Assembly: GCF_002770725.1 (NCBI RefSeq) | Contig: NZ_NQVN01000006.1 | Location: 1-64,000, forward strand | DNA from: Pleomorphomonas carboxyditropha | GTDB taxonomy: Bacteria > Pseudomonadota > Alphaproteobacteria > Rhizobiales > Pleomorphomonadaceae | Length of the DNA: 64,000 nt | Direction of reading: 5' to 3' | Shown: positions 17,538 to 27,409 of the stretch, piece by piece | Numbering within the stretch: the stretch's first letter is position 1 | How the letters are laid out: each line of letters opens with the position of its first letter | Position numbers and translations under genes: made by a program | Notes under the pieces: generated by a model | The model's input: the letters and a program-made list of their open reading frames with translations, nothing else | Databases searched by the model: none | Told to the model about the DNA's origin: nothing

Positions 17538-18998
17538 TCAGACCTTGGTGCGAGCCTTCTCGGCGCGGATCTCCTCGACGCCGCGCGCCTCGCGACGGGC
17601 CGCCCCCTGCCAGTCGCGCGTCTTGACCGTCGATCTGGCCACCCGCTCCCTGGCGCCGTCGATGGCGTGGGCATATTGCGGCAGCCAGCGCGCCTGGGCG
17701 ACCAGCATTTCGTCCACCATCGCCCACACCTCGTCGGGCGTGCAGATGGCGCCGACCAGCGGATCGTGCAGCACGGCGAGCTTCAACAGGTCGACGTCGC
17801 CGGTCACCGCCGCGTGCACCGACATGCGCTGCACGTTGATCGACGACAGGCAGGTGGCGGCGCAGGCCTCGGGCAGCGTGATGTTCGCCGCCATGTTGAT
17901 GCCGAAGCGATCGACGAAGCCGGGCGATTCGATGATGCAGTCATCCGGCAGGTTGGTGATGACGCCCTTGTTCTTCTGGTTGAAATGGCCGCGATAGACC
18001 CGGCCGGTCTCCAGCGCCTCGATGATGTGGCTGGCATGCTCGCTCGACCGCCGCTTGGGATCGATCTTCTCCTCGGCTTCCTTCAGGAACTCCGGGAACT
18101 CGGTCTCGAACCAGTTGCGCTGCTCGGTGGTGAAGCGCAGGTAACCGCCGGTCTCGCCATGGATCCAGTCGGACATGTCGATCCAGTTCATGATCTCGCC
18201 CGGCCGCTTGCGGTACCAGGGCAGGTATTCCGACAGGTGGCCGTTGCTTTCCGTGGAATAGACGCCGAAGCGCTTCAGCACGTCGATACGCACCTTCTCC
18301 TGCTTGGAATAGACCGGGTGCGCCTCGAAGGCGGCGACGATCTCGTCCTTCTCCACCTTGCGGCCGCGGATGCGCACGTCGATGAACCAGGTCTGGTGGT
18401 TGATGCCGGAGCAGATGTAGTCGATCTCGTCGTGGCCGACGCCGAAGATGTCGGCGAGCTGCTCGCCGCCGTGCTGCACGCCGTGGCAGAGGCCGATGGC
18501 GTCGACCTTGCCGTATTCGATGGCCGCCCAGGTGTTCATGGCCATCGGGTTGGCGTAGTTGAGGAACCTGGCGCCGGGCTCGGCAACCTCGCGGATGTCC
18601 TTGCAGAAATCGAGGATCACCGGAATATTGCGCTGGCCGTAGAGGATGCCGCCGGCGCAGATGGTGTCGCCGACGCACTGGTCGACGCCGTATTTGAGGG
18701 GAATGCGGATGTCGTCCTGGTAGGCGTCGAGGCCGCCGACGCGGACGCAGGAGATCACGTAGCGCGCGCCCTCGATCGCCTTGCGGCGGTCGGTGGTGGC
18801 GGTGACCCTGGCCGGGAGCTTGTTGACTTCGACGATCTTTCTCAGGATCGTCGCGATCATCGTCAGATTGTGCTCCGAGATATCGGTCAGCGCAAACTCG
18901 ACGTCGGCAAACTCTGGTACACAGAGAATGTCGGTGAAAAGCTTCTTGGTGAAACCGACGCTGCCCGCGCCGACGATCGCAACTTTGAAGGCCGCCAT
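17538..18998 (-). CDS. GH4 family glycosidase, probable alpha-galactosidase (second copy)
   Basis: Protein of 486 residues. The N-terminal NAD-binding motif is VAIVGAGSVGF; NPMAMNTWA, GLCHGVQHG (metal-ligand Cys) and SGINHQTWF (metal-ligand His) follow in GH4 order. It is related to, but clearly distinct from, the GH4 protein at the other end of the locus, as in the agaL1/agaL2 pair of Sinorhizobium. It is the first gene of the minus-strand operon, opposite the AraC regulator. The ATG at 18998 is preferred over 19013 because GAGGA lies five bases before it. The last 40 or so residues are basic and poorly conserved-looking. Confidence 0.85.
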   Translation of the reverse strand: MAAFKVAIVGAGSVGFTKKLFTDILCVPEFADVEFALTDISEHNLTMIATILRKIVEVNKLPARVTATTDRRKAIEGARYVISCVRVGGLDAYQDDIRIPLKYGVDQCVGDTICAGGILYGQRNIPVILDFCKDIREVAEPGARFLNYANPMAMNTWAAIEYGKVDAIGLCHGVQHGGEQLADIFGVGHDEIDYICSGINHQTWFIDVRIRGRKVEKDEIVAAFEAHPVYSKQEKVRIDVLKRFGVYSTESNGHLSEYLPWYRKRPGEIMNWIDMSDWIHGETGGYLRFTTEQRNWFETEFPEFLKEAEEKIDPKRRSSEHASHIIEALETGRVYRGHFNQKNKGVITNLPDDCIIESPGFVDRFGINMAANITLPEACAATCLSSINVQRMSVHAAVTGDVDLLKLAVLHDPLVGAICTPDEVWAMVDEMLVAQARWLPQYAHAIDGARERVARSTVKTRDWQGAARREARGVEEIRAEKARTKV

Positions 18999-19196
18999 GC
19001 TGTCCTCGTTCACTCGCCTAAACCGACCGGATGAAGGATATCTCCAGGCAATACGAAAGTATTACGCAGTCGACACCAAGGCCCTGCGTCCAACATCTTG
19101 TCCTGGGGAAGTCCCTGTCTCCGGCCGTTCCGTTCTTCTTGTTGGCTGCATTAAGACGTAATATGGCTGTCAAGGCCAGACGAGGATTGTGCTTCG
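18999..19196. promoter_or_regulatory. Divergent promoter region between GH4 operon and AraC gene
   Basis: 198 AT-richer bases between oppositely transcribed genes. A loosely matched inverted pair, TATTACG (19060-19066) and CGTAATA (19157-19163), is present and could be operator half-sites for the AraC protein; this is only a visual match. Confidence 0.45.
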
Positions 19197-20096
19197 ATGG
19201 GTAATTCTGTGCTCGATAAACTCCGGCAAAATGGCCCGGGAATGACAACCATGTCATTGCCCCGTGGGCGAAATCTGCTTCACACGATGCCGACGAGCAC
19301 CGGCTATGATATTCAAACTTCGAAGGAATATTCCTGGGATGGCCGGAAGCGTGGCCAGACGCCGTTCACGGTTCTCCAGCATACGATTTCCGGGCATGGA
19401 AATTTGCGCTACGAGGACAAGCATTATCGTATCGGCGAGGGCGAGGCGATGCTGGTGCTCGTCCCCCACAACCACCGGTATTGGCTCGAAGACGGCGGAC
19501 GCTGGGAATTCTTCTGGATCTCGATGAACGGCGAGGAGGCCCTCAGGCTGCATCGCTCGGTGATGGCGGTGACCGGGCCGGTGCTCCACCTGAAGCCGCG
19601 GACGGTGGAAACGCTGGCCGACTGCTGCCTCAGGATGATGGAAGGCGAAGGCGAAACGCCGGGCGCCGCCTCGGCGCTGGCCTATCGCGCCGCCATGGCT
19701 CTCTATGACGACGTGTTCGCCGGCACTTATTCGGACGCGACTCAGGCGAGCCCGATGGCGCCGGTCATCCGGCACATTCTCAACAACCTGCAGAGCGATT
19801 TGTCGGTCGACGAGCTGGCCGGCGTCGCCGGCCTCAGCCGCGCCCATTTCAGCCGCGTGTTCACCGCCACCGAGGGGCGGCCGCCGTCGGAATATGTGCT
19901 GGCCGAGCGGATGCGCCGCGCCGCCAAGCTGCTCGCCGTCAACACCGAGATATCGGTAAAGGAAGTGGCGACGCTGACCGGCTTCTCCGACCCCAACTAT
20001 TTCTCGAAGGTGTTCCGCCGCTTCTTCGGCGCCAGCCCCACCGAGTTTCGCACCACCGGCATGTATGCGACCCAGACCATCGGCACGGACGGCTAA
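19197..20096 (+). CDS. AraC family transcriptional regulator of the sugar locus
   Basis: Protein of 299 residues. An N-terminal cupin-like sensing domain (about residues 30-150, with GEAMLVLVPHNHRYW) is followed by a C-terminal double HTH from about 195: LSVDELAGVAGLSRAHFSRVF and EISVKEVATLTGFSDPNYFSKVFRR pattern typical of AraC/XylS. It is divergent from the GH4-agp operon, the position of AgpT in Sinorhizobium, so it most likely activates that operon in response to an alpha-galactoside. GAGGA lies about ten bases before the ATG. It converges with puuD, only 29 bases apart. Confidence 0.9.
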   Translation: MGNSVLDKLRQNGPGMTTMSLPRGRNLLHTMPTSTGYDIQTSKEYSWDGRKRGQTPFTVLQHTISGHGNLRYEDKHYRIGEGEAMLVLVPHNHRYWLEDGGRWEFFWISMNGEEALRLHRSVMAVTGPVLHLKPRTVETLADCCLRMMEGEGETPGAASALAYRAAMALYDDVFAGTYSDATQASPMAPVIRHILNNLQSDLSVDELAGVAGLSRAHFSRVFTATEGRPPSEYVLAERMRRAAKLLAVNTEISVKEVATLTGFSDPNYFSKVFRRFFGASPTEFRTTGMYATQTIGTDG

Positions 20097-20125
20097 ACGC
20101 CGCCACCGGGGCACGCCGCCTGCGT

Positions 20126-21319
20126 CTAACCGCCGTTGGCGGCGATCCAGGCGCCCAGCGCATCCCGCTCCTCGCGCGTGATGCCCGTCTCGTTGCCGAG
20201 CGGCATGACGTCCGAATCGACCGCCTGCATCTTGATGAGCGGCGCATAGCGGCGGATGTGGTCGATATCGGTGAAGACGAGCCCCTTCGGCGGCTCGCTG
20301 AAACCTTCATGGGTCGGTCTGGCGGAGTGGCACATCGCGCAATGGGTCGCGGTGATCCGGAGCACGTCGGCATCGGTGACCGACGCGGCCTCCGCGGTGG
20401 CTGCGGCGCGCGGCAGCGGCGCGGTGGCGACGATCGCCAGCAGGAGGGCGACCGCCGCGCCGGGCAGCGCCCACCAGTATTTCCGGAAGGGATCGCCCGC
20501 CTCGTGGCGGTTGAGAAAGTGGCGCACCATGCCGCCGACAACTAGGATCAGCGCCACCAGAAGCCAGCCGTGCGGATGGCCGGTGAGCAGCGGATAATGG
20601 TTGGACACCATCATCAGCAGCACCGGCAGCGTCAGGTAGTTGTTGTGGATCGACCGCTGCCGCCCCTGCAAACCGAGCGCCGGATCCGGCTTGTCGCCGG
20701 CCATCAGCGCGGCGGCGATCTTCTTCTGGTTGGGAATGATCACCCGGAACACGTTGGCGGCCATGATGGTGCCGACCAAGGCGCCGACGTGGATGAGGGC
20801 GCCGCGCCCCGAGAAGACGTTGCTGAACAGCGCCGCGAAGCCGACGATCATCAGAAAGACGCAGAACACCACGAGACCGGGATGATCATCGGTGGTGTTC
20901 TTCATCAGGCCGTCGTAGGCCAGCCAGCCGACAAAGAGCGACAGCACCGAAATTAAGATCGCCTGCCAGGGCGCGAGGTCGGCGACGGATGGATCGATCA
21001 GATAGGCGCGGGCGTTGAAATAATAGACGGTGGTCAGGAGCAGGAAGCCGGAGACGAAGGTGAGGTAGGCTTCCCAGCGGTACCAGACCAGATCCTCCGG
21101 CAGCTCCTCGGGCGCCACCGCGTATTTCTCGACATTGTAGAAACCGCCGCCGTGCACCAGCCAGGCGGTGCCGTAGACGCCGGGATTCATCTTCGCCCGC
21201 TTGCGGAGGCTGAGGTCGAGGGCGATGAAGAAGAAGCTGGTGCCGATCCAGCCGATGCCGACCACGAGATGGAACCAGCGGGTAAGAATGTGCAGCCACT
21301 CGATGGCAAAGCTCAGCAT
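20126..21319 (-). CDS. puuD: Urate hydroxylase PuuD (membrane-bound, cytochrome c domain)
   Basis: Protein of 397 residues. The first 290 or so are multi-spanning membrane segments starting ILTRWFHLVVGIGWIGTSFFF with several conserved histidines. The C-terminal domain carries one heme-binding CAMCH at residues 327-331 and a downstream methionine region (SDVMPLG) that could be the axial ligand. PuuD oxidises urate to 5-hydroxyisourate, passing electrons to the respiratory chain instead of making peroxide. Its product is the substrate of the hydrolase encoded at 31227-31589, so both ends of the purine cluster belong to one pathway. A terminator upstream suggests its own promoter. Confidence 0.92.
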   Translation of the reverse strand: MLSFAIEWLHILTRWFHLVVGIGWIGTSFFFIALDLSLRKRAKMNPGVYGTAWLVHGGGFYNVEKYAVAPEELPEDLVWYRWEAYLTFVSGFLLLTTVYYFNARAYLIDPSVADLAPWQAILISVLSLFVGWLAYDGLMKNTTDDHPGLVVFCVFLMIVGFAALFSNVFSGRGALIHVGALVGTIMAANVFRVIIPNQKKIAAALMAGDKPDPALGLQGRQRSIHNNYLTLPVLLMMVSNHYPLLTGHPHGWLLVALILVVGGMVRHFLNRHEAGDPFRKYWWALPGAAVALLLAIVATAPLPRAAATAEAASVTDADVLRITATHCAMCHSARPTHEGFSEPPKGLVFTDIDHIRRYAPLIKMQAVDSDVMPLGNETGITREERDALGAWIAANGG

Positions 21320-21479
21320 GTAGGGTCAGGCACCTCGTTGCGGACTGCGCCAGCCCAACAACAAGGCATGACGCGTCCATACGCAATTGACCGTAATCTA
21401 GCGCTACGAACCCGACCAAGGCAAGTCGGGCCGCCAGGTCAAAATGCCAATATTTCCGGCAGCTTGAAGGGCAGCCCTC

Positions 21480-21510
21480 AAAAAGCGACAGGGCCGCCCG
21501 AAGGCGGCCC
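21480..21510 (-). terminator. Rho-independent terminator of the purine ABC operon
   Basis: Perfect 8-bp stem GGGCCGCC/GGCGGCCC (21491-21498 with 21503-21510) with a tetraloop; on the minus strand it is followed after a few bases by five T. It lies 34 bases after the BMP protein stop. Confidence 0.8.
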
Positions 21511-21544
21511 CGCGCGAGGCTGAATGCGGCGAAGCGGCCGATGC

Positions 21545-22615
21545 TTACTGCGGCAGCTTGTCGTCGACGCCCTTGACGTACCAGTTCATGCCCAGGAGGT
21601 CTCCGTCCGGCGCGACGACGCCGGCCGCGTAGCGCTCCTTGCCGTCCTGATCGACGATCGGGCCGGTGAAGGGGTTCCAGCCGCCGGCGATCTTGGCCTG
21701 CGTCTCCTCGGCGAGCTTCTTGGTCTCGTCGGACATGTTGGCATACTCGGCCATGTGGACGGTGCCGTCCTTGATGCCTTCCCACACGTCGCCGGCCTTC
21801 CAGGTGCCGTCGAGGACGGCCTTGACCGACTTGATGTAGTGCGGAGCCCAGTCGTCGACGATGGCGGTCATCTGCGCCTTGGGGGCGAACTTGATCATGT
21901 CGGACGACTGGCCGAAGCCCTTGAGGCCGCGCTCCTCGGCGACCTGGATGGCGGCGGTCGAATCGGTGTGCTGGACGATGATGTCGGCGCCCTGGTCGAA
22001 CAGCGCCTTGGCGGCGTCGGCTTCCTTGCCGGGGTCGAACCAGGAATTCACCCAGACGATCTTGACCTTGAAGTCCGGATTGATCGACTGCGCGCCGAGC
22101 ATGAAGGCGTTGATGCCCATCACCACTTCCGGGATCGGGAAGGAGACGATGTAGCCGGCGAGCGCCTTCTTGGATTCCTTGGCGGCGATCTGGCCGAGGA
22201 TGTAGCGGCCCTCGTAGAAGCGGGCGTTGTAGAGGCCCATGTTGGGGGCGCTCTTGTAGCCGGTGGCGTGCTCGAACTTCACGTCGGGGAACTTCTTGGC
22301 CACCTTCAGCTCGGCGTCCATGAAGCCGAAGGAGGTGCCGAAGACGATGCCGCAGCCTTCGCGGGCGAAGCGCTCGAACACGCGCTCGGCGTCCGGGCCT
22401 TCGGCGACGTTCTCGACATAGGCGGTCTCGACCTTGTCGCCGAGTTCCTTCTCGACGGCGAGGCGGCCCTGGTCGTGCTGGTAGGAATAGCCGAAGTCGC
22501 CGATCGGTCCGGTATAGACCCAGCAGGCCTTCAGCTTGTCGGCGGCCGAGGCGCCGGAGGCGGCGCCGATGGCGAACGCCAGGGCCGTACCGGCAAGAAG
22601 CGCGAGTTTCTTCAT
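21545..22615 (-). CDS. BMP family ABC transporter substrate-binding protein (purine/nucleoside type)
   Basis: Protein of 356 residues. MKKLALLAGTALAFA with AASGASA is a signal peptide cut near residue 24; there is no lipobox, so it is a soluble periplasmic protein. The body matches the BMP/PnrA family: KACWVYTGPIGDFGYSYQHD start, GCGIVFGTSFGFMD, DIIVQHTDSTAA. This family binds purine nucleosides or purine-related compounds. The ATG at 22615 is chosen because GGGGAGA is correctly spaced; the ATG at 22621 is too close. Neighbouring XDH and urate genes suggest xanthine, urate or a nucleoside as ligand. Confidence 0.88.
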   Translation of the reverse strand: MKKLALLAGTALAFAIGAASGASAADKLKACWVYTGPIGDFGYSYQHDQGRLAVEKELGDKVETAYVENVAEGPDAERVFERFAREGCGIVFGTSFGFMDAELKVAKKFPDVKFEHATGYKSAPNMGLYNARFYEGRYILGQIAAKESKKALAGYIVSFPIPEVVMGINAFMLGAQSINPDFKVKIVWVNSWFDPGKEADAAKALFDQGADIIVQHTDSTAAIQVAEERGLKGFGQSSDMIKFAPKAQMTAIVDDWAPHYIKSVKAVLDGTWKAGDVWEGIKDGTVHMAEYANMSDETKKLAEETQAKIAGGWNPFTGPIVDQDGKERYAAGVVAPDGDLLGMNWYVKGVDDKLPQ

Positions 22616-22716
22616 GTTCATTCTCCCCTGGTGTGGGTTTTCCCCACGGTCTGTCACGGTCTTGAATGAGGCGCCGGCCGACCGTACTGCCGGCGCTTGT
22701 GGCTTCACGGCCCGCC

Positions 22717-23631
22717 TCAGCGGTCGGGCACGAAGGACTTGCCCAGGCTGCTGGGCGTATTGAACAGCGTTGCCCGGCGGTTGCCGGAAATGGCGACCAG
22801 GACGATCACCGTGGCAAGATACGGCAACATCGCCAGGAACTGCGACGGAAAACCGATGCCGAGCGCCTGGGCGTGGAACTGCAGCACGGTGACCGCGCCG
22901 AACAGATAGGCGCCGATCGCCGCCCGCCAGGGCATCCACGAGGCGAACACCACCAGGGCCAGCGCGATCCAGCCGCGGCCGGCCGTCATGTTCTCCACCC
23001 AGAGCGGCGTATAGGCGACCGACAGGTAGGCGCCGCCGAGGCCGGCCATGGCGCCGCCGAACATCACCGCGACGTAGCGGACGCCGATCACCGAATAGCC
23101 GAGCGCATGCGCCGAGGCGTGATTGTCGCCGACGGCGCGGAGGATCAGGCCGGCGCGCGTCCGGTTGAGGAACCAGGCGACGCCGAACACGGCGGCAAAC
23201 GACAGGTAGACGAGAATGTCCTGCCCGAACAGGATCTTGCCGACGAAAGGCAGCGTGGTGAGGCCGGGAATGTCGAGGCTCTGGAGCTTGATGCCCGGCT
23301 GGCCGACGAAGCTCTCGCCCATCAGGCCGGACAGGCCGAGGCCGAACAGCGTCAGCGCCAGGCCGGACGCCACCTGGTTGGCGACCAGCGTCAGCGTCAC
23401 GAAGGCGAAGATCAGCGAGGTCAGGACGCCGGCGACGGCGCCGCCGACGATGCCCAGGAGCGGACTGCCGGTGGAAACGGTGACGGCGAAGCCGGCGACG
23501 GCGCCCATCACCATCATGCCTTCGACGCCGAGGTTGAGCACGCCCGACTTTTCCACCACCAGCTCGCCGGTGGCGGCCAGCAGCAGCGGCGTCGCCGCGG
23601 TGATGACGGTGAGGATGATGGCCTCAAGCAC
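22717..23631 (-). CDS. ABC transporter permease, nucleoside/purine type (second)
   Basis: Protein of 304 residues, very hydrophobic, of the BPD_transp_2 family related to branched-chain amino acid and ribose permeases. It opens with a membrane segment and contains [19 protein letters not shown], a hallmark of nucleoside-type permeases, and [17 protein letters not shown] near residue 195. It overlaps the 3' end of the preceding permease gene by 8 bases. With that partner it forms the inner-membrane channel. Confidence 0.9.
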   Translation of the reverse strand: MLEAIILTVITAATPLLLAATGELVVEKSGVLNLGVEGMMVMGAVAGFAVTVSTGSPLLGIVGGAVAGVLTSLIFAFVTLTLVANQVASGLALTLFGLGLSGLMGESFVGQPGIKLQSLDIPGLTTLPFVGKILFGQDILVYLSFAAVFGVAWFLNRTRAGLILRAVGDNHASAHALGYSVIGVRYVAVMFGGAMAGLGGAYLSVAYTPLWVENMTAGRGWIALALVVFASWMPWRAAIGAYLFGAVTVLQFHAQALGIGFPSQFLAMLPYLATVIVLVAISGNRRATLFNTPSSLGKSFVPDR

Positions 23632-24715
23632 GGGCGCCCTCCCCCTCGCGGCCGGTGACCAGCCGCACCTTGTAGAGGATCAGCGTATCGGCGGCGAGCA
23701 CGAAGAACAACAGCACGCCCTGGATGACGGTGGCGAGCTTGGAGGACATCTGCAACGAAGTCTGGATGGCTTCGCCGCCGAGATAGGACGAGGCGATGAC
23801 CAGGCCGGCGATCAGGATGCCGACCGGGTTGAGGCGGCCGAGGAAGGCGACGATGATGGCGGTGAAGCCGTAGCCCGGCGAGATCACCGGCTGCAGCTTG
23901 CCGATCTCGCTCATCACCACCATCATGCCGGCGAGCCCGGCCAGCGCGCCCGACAGGGCGAAGGCGAAGGCGGTCATCCGGCGGTTGGAGAAGCCGGCGA
24001 AGGAACCGGCGCGCGGGCTCTGGCCGAGCACGCGGATCTCGAAGCCCTTCAGCGTCGAGCGCATCACCACCGCCAGGATGACGACGAGAACGAGCGCGAT
24101 CGGCGCGGAGAGATTGAGATAGATGCCGCCGACGTCGACGGCGTTCAGCACCGCCCATTCGTGGAAGTCGATGGTGATCGGGAAATTGTAGCCCTGCGGG
24201 CTGCGCCAGGGGCCGCGCACCATCCAGTCGAGGAACAGATTGGAGCAGTAGACCAGCATCAGGCTGGTCAGGATCTCGTTGGTGCCGAAGGAGGTCTTGA
24301 GCTTGGCCGGGATCAGGGCGAACAGCGCGCCGCCGGCCATCGCCATCAGCAGCATCAGCGGCAGGACCAGCGGGTTGACGAAATCCGGGAACAGGATCGG
24401 CGGGATCGAGCCGACGATGGCGCCGATGGTGAGTTGCCCTTCGGCGCCGATGTTCCAGTTGTTGGAGAGGTAGCAGACGGAAAGGCCGAGCGCGATGATG
24501 ATCAGCGGCGTCGCCTTGGTGATCAGCTGCTCGACGCCCCACAGCGAGGTGACCGGCTCCAGAAAGAAATACCAGATGCCGCTGAGAGGGTTGTGTCCCT
24601 GCGCGGCGAAGACGATGCCGGCGAACACCACCGTCAGCGCCACGGCGAACACCGGCGACAGCACGCTCATCAGCCGGCTTTTCTCCGCCCTCTTGACCAG
24701 TTCGAGGCGCATCAT
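23624..24715 (-). CDS. ABC transporter permease, nucleoside/purine type (first)
   Basis: Protein of 363 residues with about nine hydrophobic segments and the family motifs NNWNIGAEGQLTIGAI and TSFGTNEILTSLMLVY. Two ATG codons overlap the ATPase stop: 24715 gives an ATGA overlap and 24712 a TGATG overlap; the first is used here. Either way it is translationally coupled to the ATPase gene. Confidence 0.9.
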   Translation of the reverse strand: MMRLELVKRAEKSRLMSVLSPVFAVALTVVFAGIVFAAQGHNPLSGIWYFFLEPVTSLWGVEQLITKATPLIIIALGLSVCYLSNNWNIGAEGQLTIGAIVGSIPPILFPDFVNPLVLPLMLLMAMAGGALFALIPAKLKTSFGTNEILTSLMLVYCSNLFLDWMVRGPWRSPQGYNFPITIDFHEWAVLNAVDVGGIYLNLSAPIALVLVVILAVVMRSTLKGFEIRVLGQSPRAGSFAGFSNRRMTAFAFALSGALAGLAGMMVVMSEIGKLQPVISPGYGFTAIIVAFLGRLNPVGILIAGLVIASSYLGGEAIQTSLQMSSKLATVIQGVLLFFVLAADTLILYKVRLVTGREGEGARA

Positions 24716-26286
24716 GCCGCCGCGGCTCCCTTCTTCTCGGCGCCGCCGGCCATCAACAGGCCGACCTTTTCCGGCGTCAGCGTGTCGGCGTCCTCCGCCT
24801 TCGACAGGTGGCCGCGCGAGATGACCGCGATGCGGTCGGCGATCTCGAAGATTTCGTCGAGATCCTGCGAGATGACCAGGATGGCGGCGCCCTTGCGCGA
24901 CAGGTCGATCAGCGACTGGCGGATCACCGCCGCCGCGCCGGCGTCGACGCCCCAGGTGGGCTGGGCGATGATCAGGATTTTCGGCGTGCGCTCGACCTCG
25001 CGGCCGACCACGAACTTCTGCAGGTTGCCGCCCGACAGCGACCGCGCCTCGGGATCGAGCACGCCTTTCCTCACGTCGAACAGGCTGGTCACCTTCTCGA
25101 CGATGCGGCCGGCCTTGCCGAAGCGGGTGAAGCCGCGCCGGGCGATGCCCTCGCCGGTGCCGTGACGGGTGAGCACGACGTTCTCCGACAGCTTCAGCGC
25201 CGGCACGGCGCCATGGCCGAGGCGCTCTTCCGGCACGAAGGCGGCGCCGAGCAGGCGGCGCTGGTTGATGTCCATCAGTCCGGCCGCCTCGCCGGCGAAG
25301 ATCACCATGTCTTCCTTTTCGAGCGGCTCCTCGCCGGACAGCGCGTCGAACAGTTCCTTCTGGCCGTTGCCGGCGATGCCGGCGATGGCGACGATCTCGC
25401 CGGAGCGGACGGACAGGTTGACGTCCTGCAGCGAGACGCCGAAGGCCTCCTGGGAGATTTGCGTCAGACCCTTGAGGAGAATGGCTTCCGGCCCGAGCCG
25501 GCCCTTGTCGCGGATGACGCGGATAATCTCGTTGCCGACCATCAACTGGGCCAGCGTATTCACCGTCTCCCGGGCCGGATCGGCCTCGGCCACCACCTTG
25601 GCGCGGCGCATGATGGTGGCGTGGTGGCAAAGCGCCCTCACCTCCTCCAGCCGGTGCGAGATGTAGAGGATGGCGCAGCCCTCCTCGGCGAGGCGACGCA
25701 GCGTCACGAAGAGCTGATCGGCCTCCTGCGGCGTCAGCACCGAGGTCGGCTCGTCCATGATGATCAGTTCGGGGTTCTGCAACAGGCAGCGAACGATCTC
25801 GACGCGCTGCCGCTCGCCCACCGACAGGTCGGCGATGTGGGCGTTGGGATCGAGCGGCAGGCCGTAGTTGGCGGAAACGCGGGCGATGGTATCGGCGAGC
25901 TCGCGCGTCGCCTTGCAGTTGGGCAGCGCCAGCGCGATGTTCTCGACCACCGTCATCGCCTCGAACAGCGAGAAGTGCTGGAACACCATGCCGACGCCGA
26001 GCGCGCGCGCCTCGGCGGGCGAGGCCACCGTCACCGGCTTGCCCTTCCAGAGAATCTCGCCGGCGTTGGGCTGCAGGGAGCCGTAGATGATCTTGACCAG
26101 CGTCGACTTGCCGGCGCCGTTCTCGCCGAGCAGCGCGTGAATCTCGCCCGGCATGACCTTCAGGGAAACGTCGTCGTTGGCGGCGAAGCTGCCGAAACGC
26201 TTGATGACGTGTCGGACCTCGAGAAGCGGCGTGTCGCCCCCAACCCGGCGGAGGATTTCTCCGGTGTCCCCAGTCCCTTCGCCCAT
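24712..26286 (-). CDS. ABC transporter ATP-binding protein, nucleoside/purine type (double ATPase)
   Basis: Protein of 524 residues with two ABC domains. The first has Walker A GENGAGKST near residue 54, LSVGERQRVEI signature and IIMDEPTSVLT Walker B; the second has degenerate Walker A (GIAGNGQKEL) and signature SGGNLQKFVVGRE, as is normal for the RbsA/YufO type. It energises the two permeases that follow. It starts the second half of the purine cluster, 88 bases after xdhC. Confidence 0.92.
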   Translation of the reverse strand: MGEGTGDTGEILRRVGGDTPLLEVRHVIKRFGSFAANDDVSLKVMPGEIHALLGENGAGKSTLVKIIYGSLQPNAGEILWKGKPVTVASPAEARALGVGMVFQHFSLFEAMTVVENIALALPNCKATRELADTIARVSANYGLPLDPNAHIADLSVGERQRVEIVRCLLQNPELIIMDEPTSVLTPQEADQLFVTLRRLAEEGCAILYISHRLEEVRALCHHATIMRRAKVVAEADPARETVNTLAQLMVGNEIIRVIRDKGRLGPEAILLKGLTQISQEAFGVSLQDVNLSVRSGEIVAIAGIAGNGQKELFDALSGEEPLEKEDMVIFAGEAAGLMDINQRRLLGAAFVPEERLGHGAVPALKLSENVVLTRHGTGEGIARRGFTRFGKAGRIVEKVTSLFDVRKGVLDPEARSLSGGNLQKFVVGREVERTPKILIIAQPTWGVDAGAAAVIRQSLIDLSRKGAAILVISQDLDEIFEIADRIAVISRGHLSKAEDADTLTPEKVGLLMAGGAEKKGAAAA

Positions 26287-26374
26287 CAGAGCCGTTGTCC
26301 CCGTTTCGTCGCGCTTTGTCTATTTTCTGTGCAGCATAGAAGCACGATTTCGCCGACCCGACGCGCCAAAAGAT

Positions 26375-27409
26375 TCAGCCGGAATGTCCGAATAATTGGG
26401 CAGCCTGCCTGTTTTGTGAGCTGCCGGCCGATCGTCCGGCGGCGGACTCTCCGACGGGGGTCCTACGAAGTTTCTCGTCCACAATCAACAGCTCCGCCAC
26501 TATGGAAATGGCGATATGCGCCGGTTCCTTGGAGGTTATCCCCGGCACACCGACGGGGCAGGTGAAAGCCCTGATGCTGGTTTCGGAGTGCCCCAGTTCG
26601 GCAAGGCGATGCTCGAAGCGTGCGCGCTTGGTGCGCGAGCCGATCAGGCCGACGTAGGGGAAGCGGCGTTCGCTGAGCGCGGCGTGCAGAATGTCGAGAT
26701 CGAGGCCGTGATCGTGCGTCATGATCAGCACGAAGGCATCGGAGGGGGCCGCCGCCAATTCCGCCGCCGGCGTGCCGCTGACCACCTGCTCGAGGCGGGC
26801 GAGCGGCAGGTCGGGGAAGGCGCTGCGGCGGCCGTCGATCCAGCGGACCTCGAACGGCAGCGGCGCCAGCGCCAGCACCAGGGCCCGGCCGACGTGCCCG
26901 GCTCCGAACAGCAAGAGCTCGCGCAACGGCTCGCCGAAGCTTTCGTCGAGCCGGCCGTCCGCGTCCATGGCGGCGGTCGGTCCCAACCGCTCGATGCCGG
27001 TGACGCGGCGATCGATCGGCCCGTTGCCGATGCAGATGGCGGAGGTCTGGAAAGGTCCCTTTGCCTCCGCTTCGGCGAGCCGGGCGACGGCGTCGAGCCG
27101 GGCGGCCGTGAAGGTCTCGATCATCACGCTGACGGCGCCGCCGCAGCACTGACCGATGGACGGACCCAGCGCCAGGTCGAGGCGCTCGCTGCCGTCGCGG
27201 CCCGCGTGCTGGGCGGCGATGGCGCGCTCCATGGCGTCGAGCTCTAGCCTGCCGCCGCCGATCGTGCCGGAAATGGCGCCGTCCACTGACACCACCATGC
27301 GGGCGCCGGCCTCGCGCGGCGTCGATCCCTTCGCCCCGACAACCGTCACCAGCGCCGCGACGCCGTCGCGCGCTATCAGACGATGAAGCGGGGCGAAGAC
27401 TTCCCTCAT
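26375..27409 (-). CDS. xdhC: Xanthine dehydrogenase accessory protein XdhC
   Basis: Protein of 344 residues. XdhC binds molybdenum cofactor and inserts its sulfurated form into the XdhB subunit. N-terminal XdhC/CoxI domain has GAKGSTPREAGARM near residue 24 and GTIGGGRLELDAM; conserved cysteines occur in SIGQCCGGAVSV. The C-terminal Rossmann part has LLLFGAGHVGRALV and YVGLIGSRTKRARF. The ATG at 27409 overlaps the xdhB stop by four bases (ATGA). The longer open frame upstream is a shadow of xdhB. About 25 C-terminal residues are low in conservation. Confidence 0.93.
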   Translation of the reverse strand: MREVFAPLHRLIARDGVAALVTVVGAKGSTPREAGARMVVSVDGAISGTIGGGRLELDAMERAIAAQHAGRDGSERLDLALGPSIGQCCGGAVSVMIETFTAARLDAVARLAEAEAKGPFQTSAICIGNGPIDRRVTGIERLGPTAAMDADGRLDESFGEPLRELLLFGAGHVGRALVLALAPLPFEVRWIDGRRSAFPDLPLARLEQVVSGTPAAELAAAPSDAFVLIMTHDHGLDLDILHAALSERRFPYVGLIGSRTKRARFEHRLAELGHSETSIRAFTCPVGVPGITSKEPAHIAISIVAELLIVDEKLRRTPVGESAAGRSAGSSQNRQAAQLFGHSG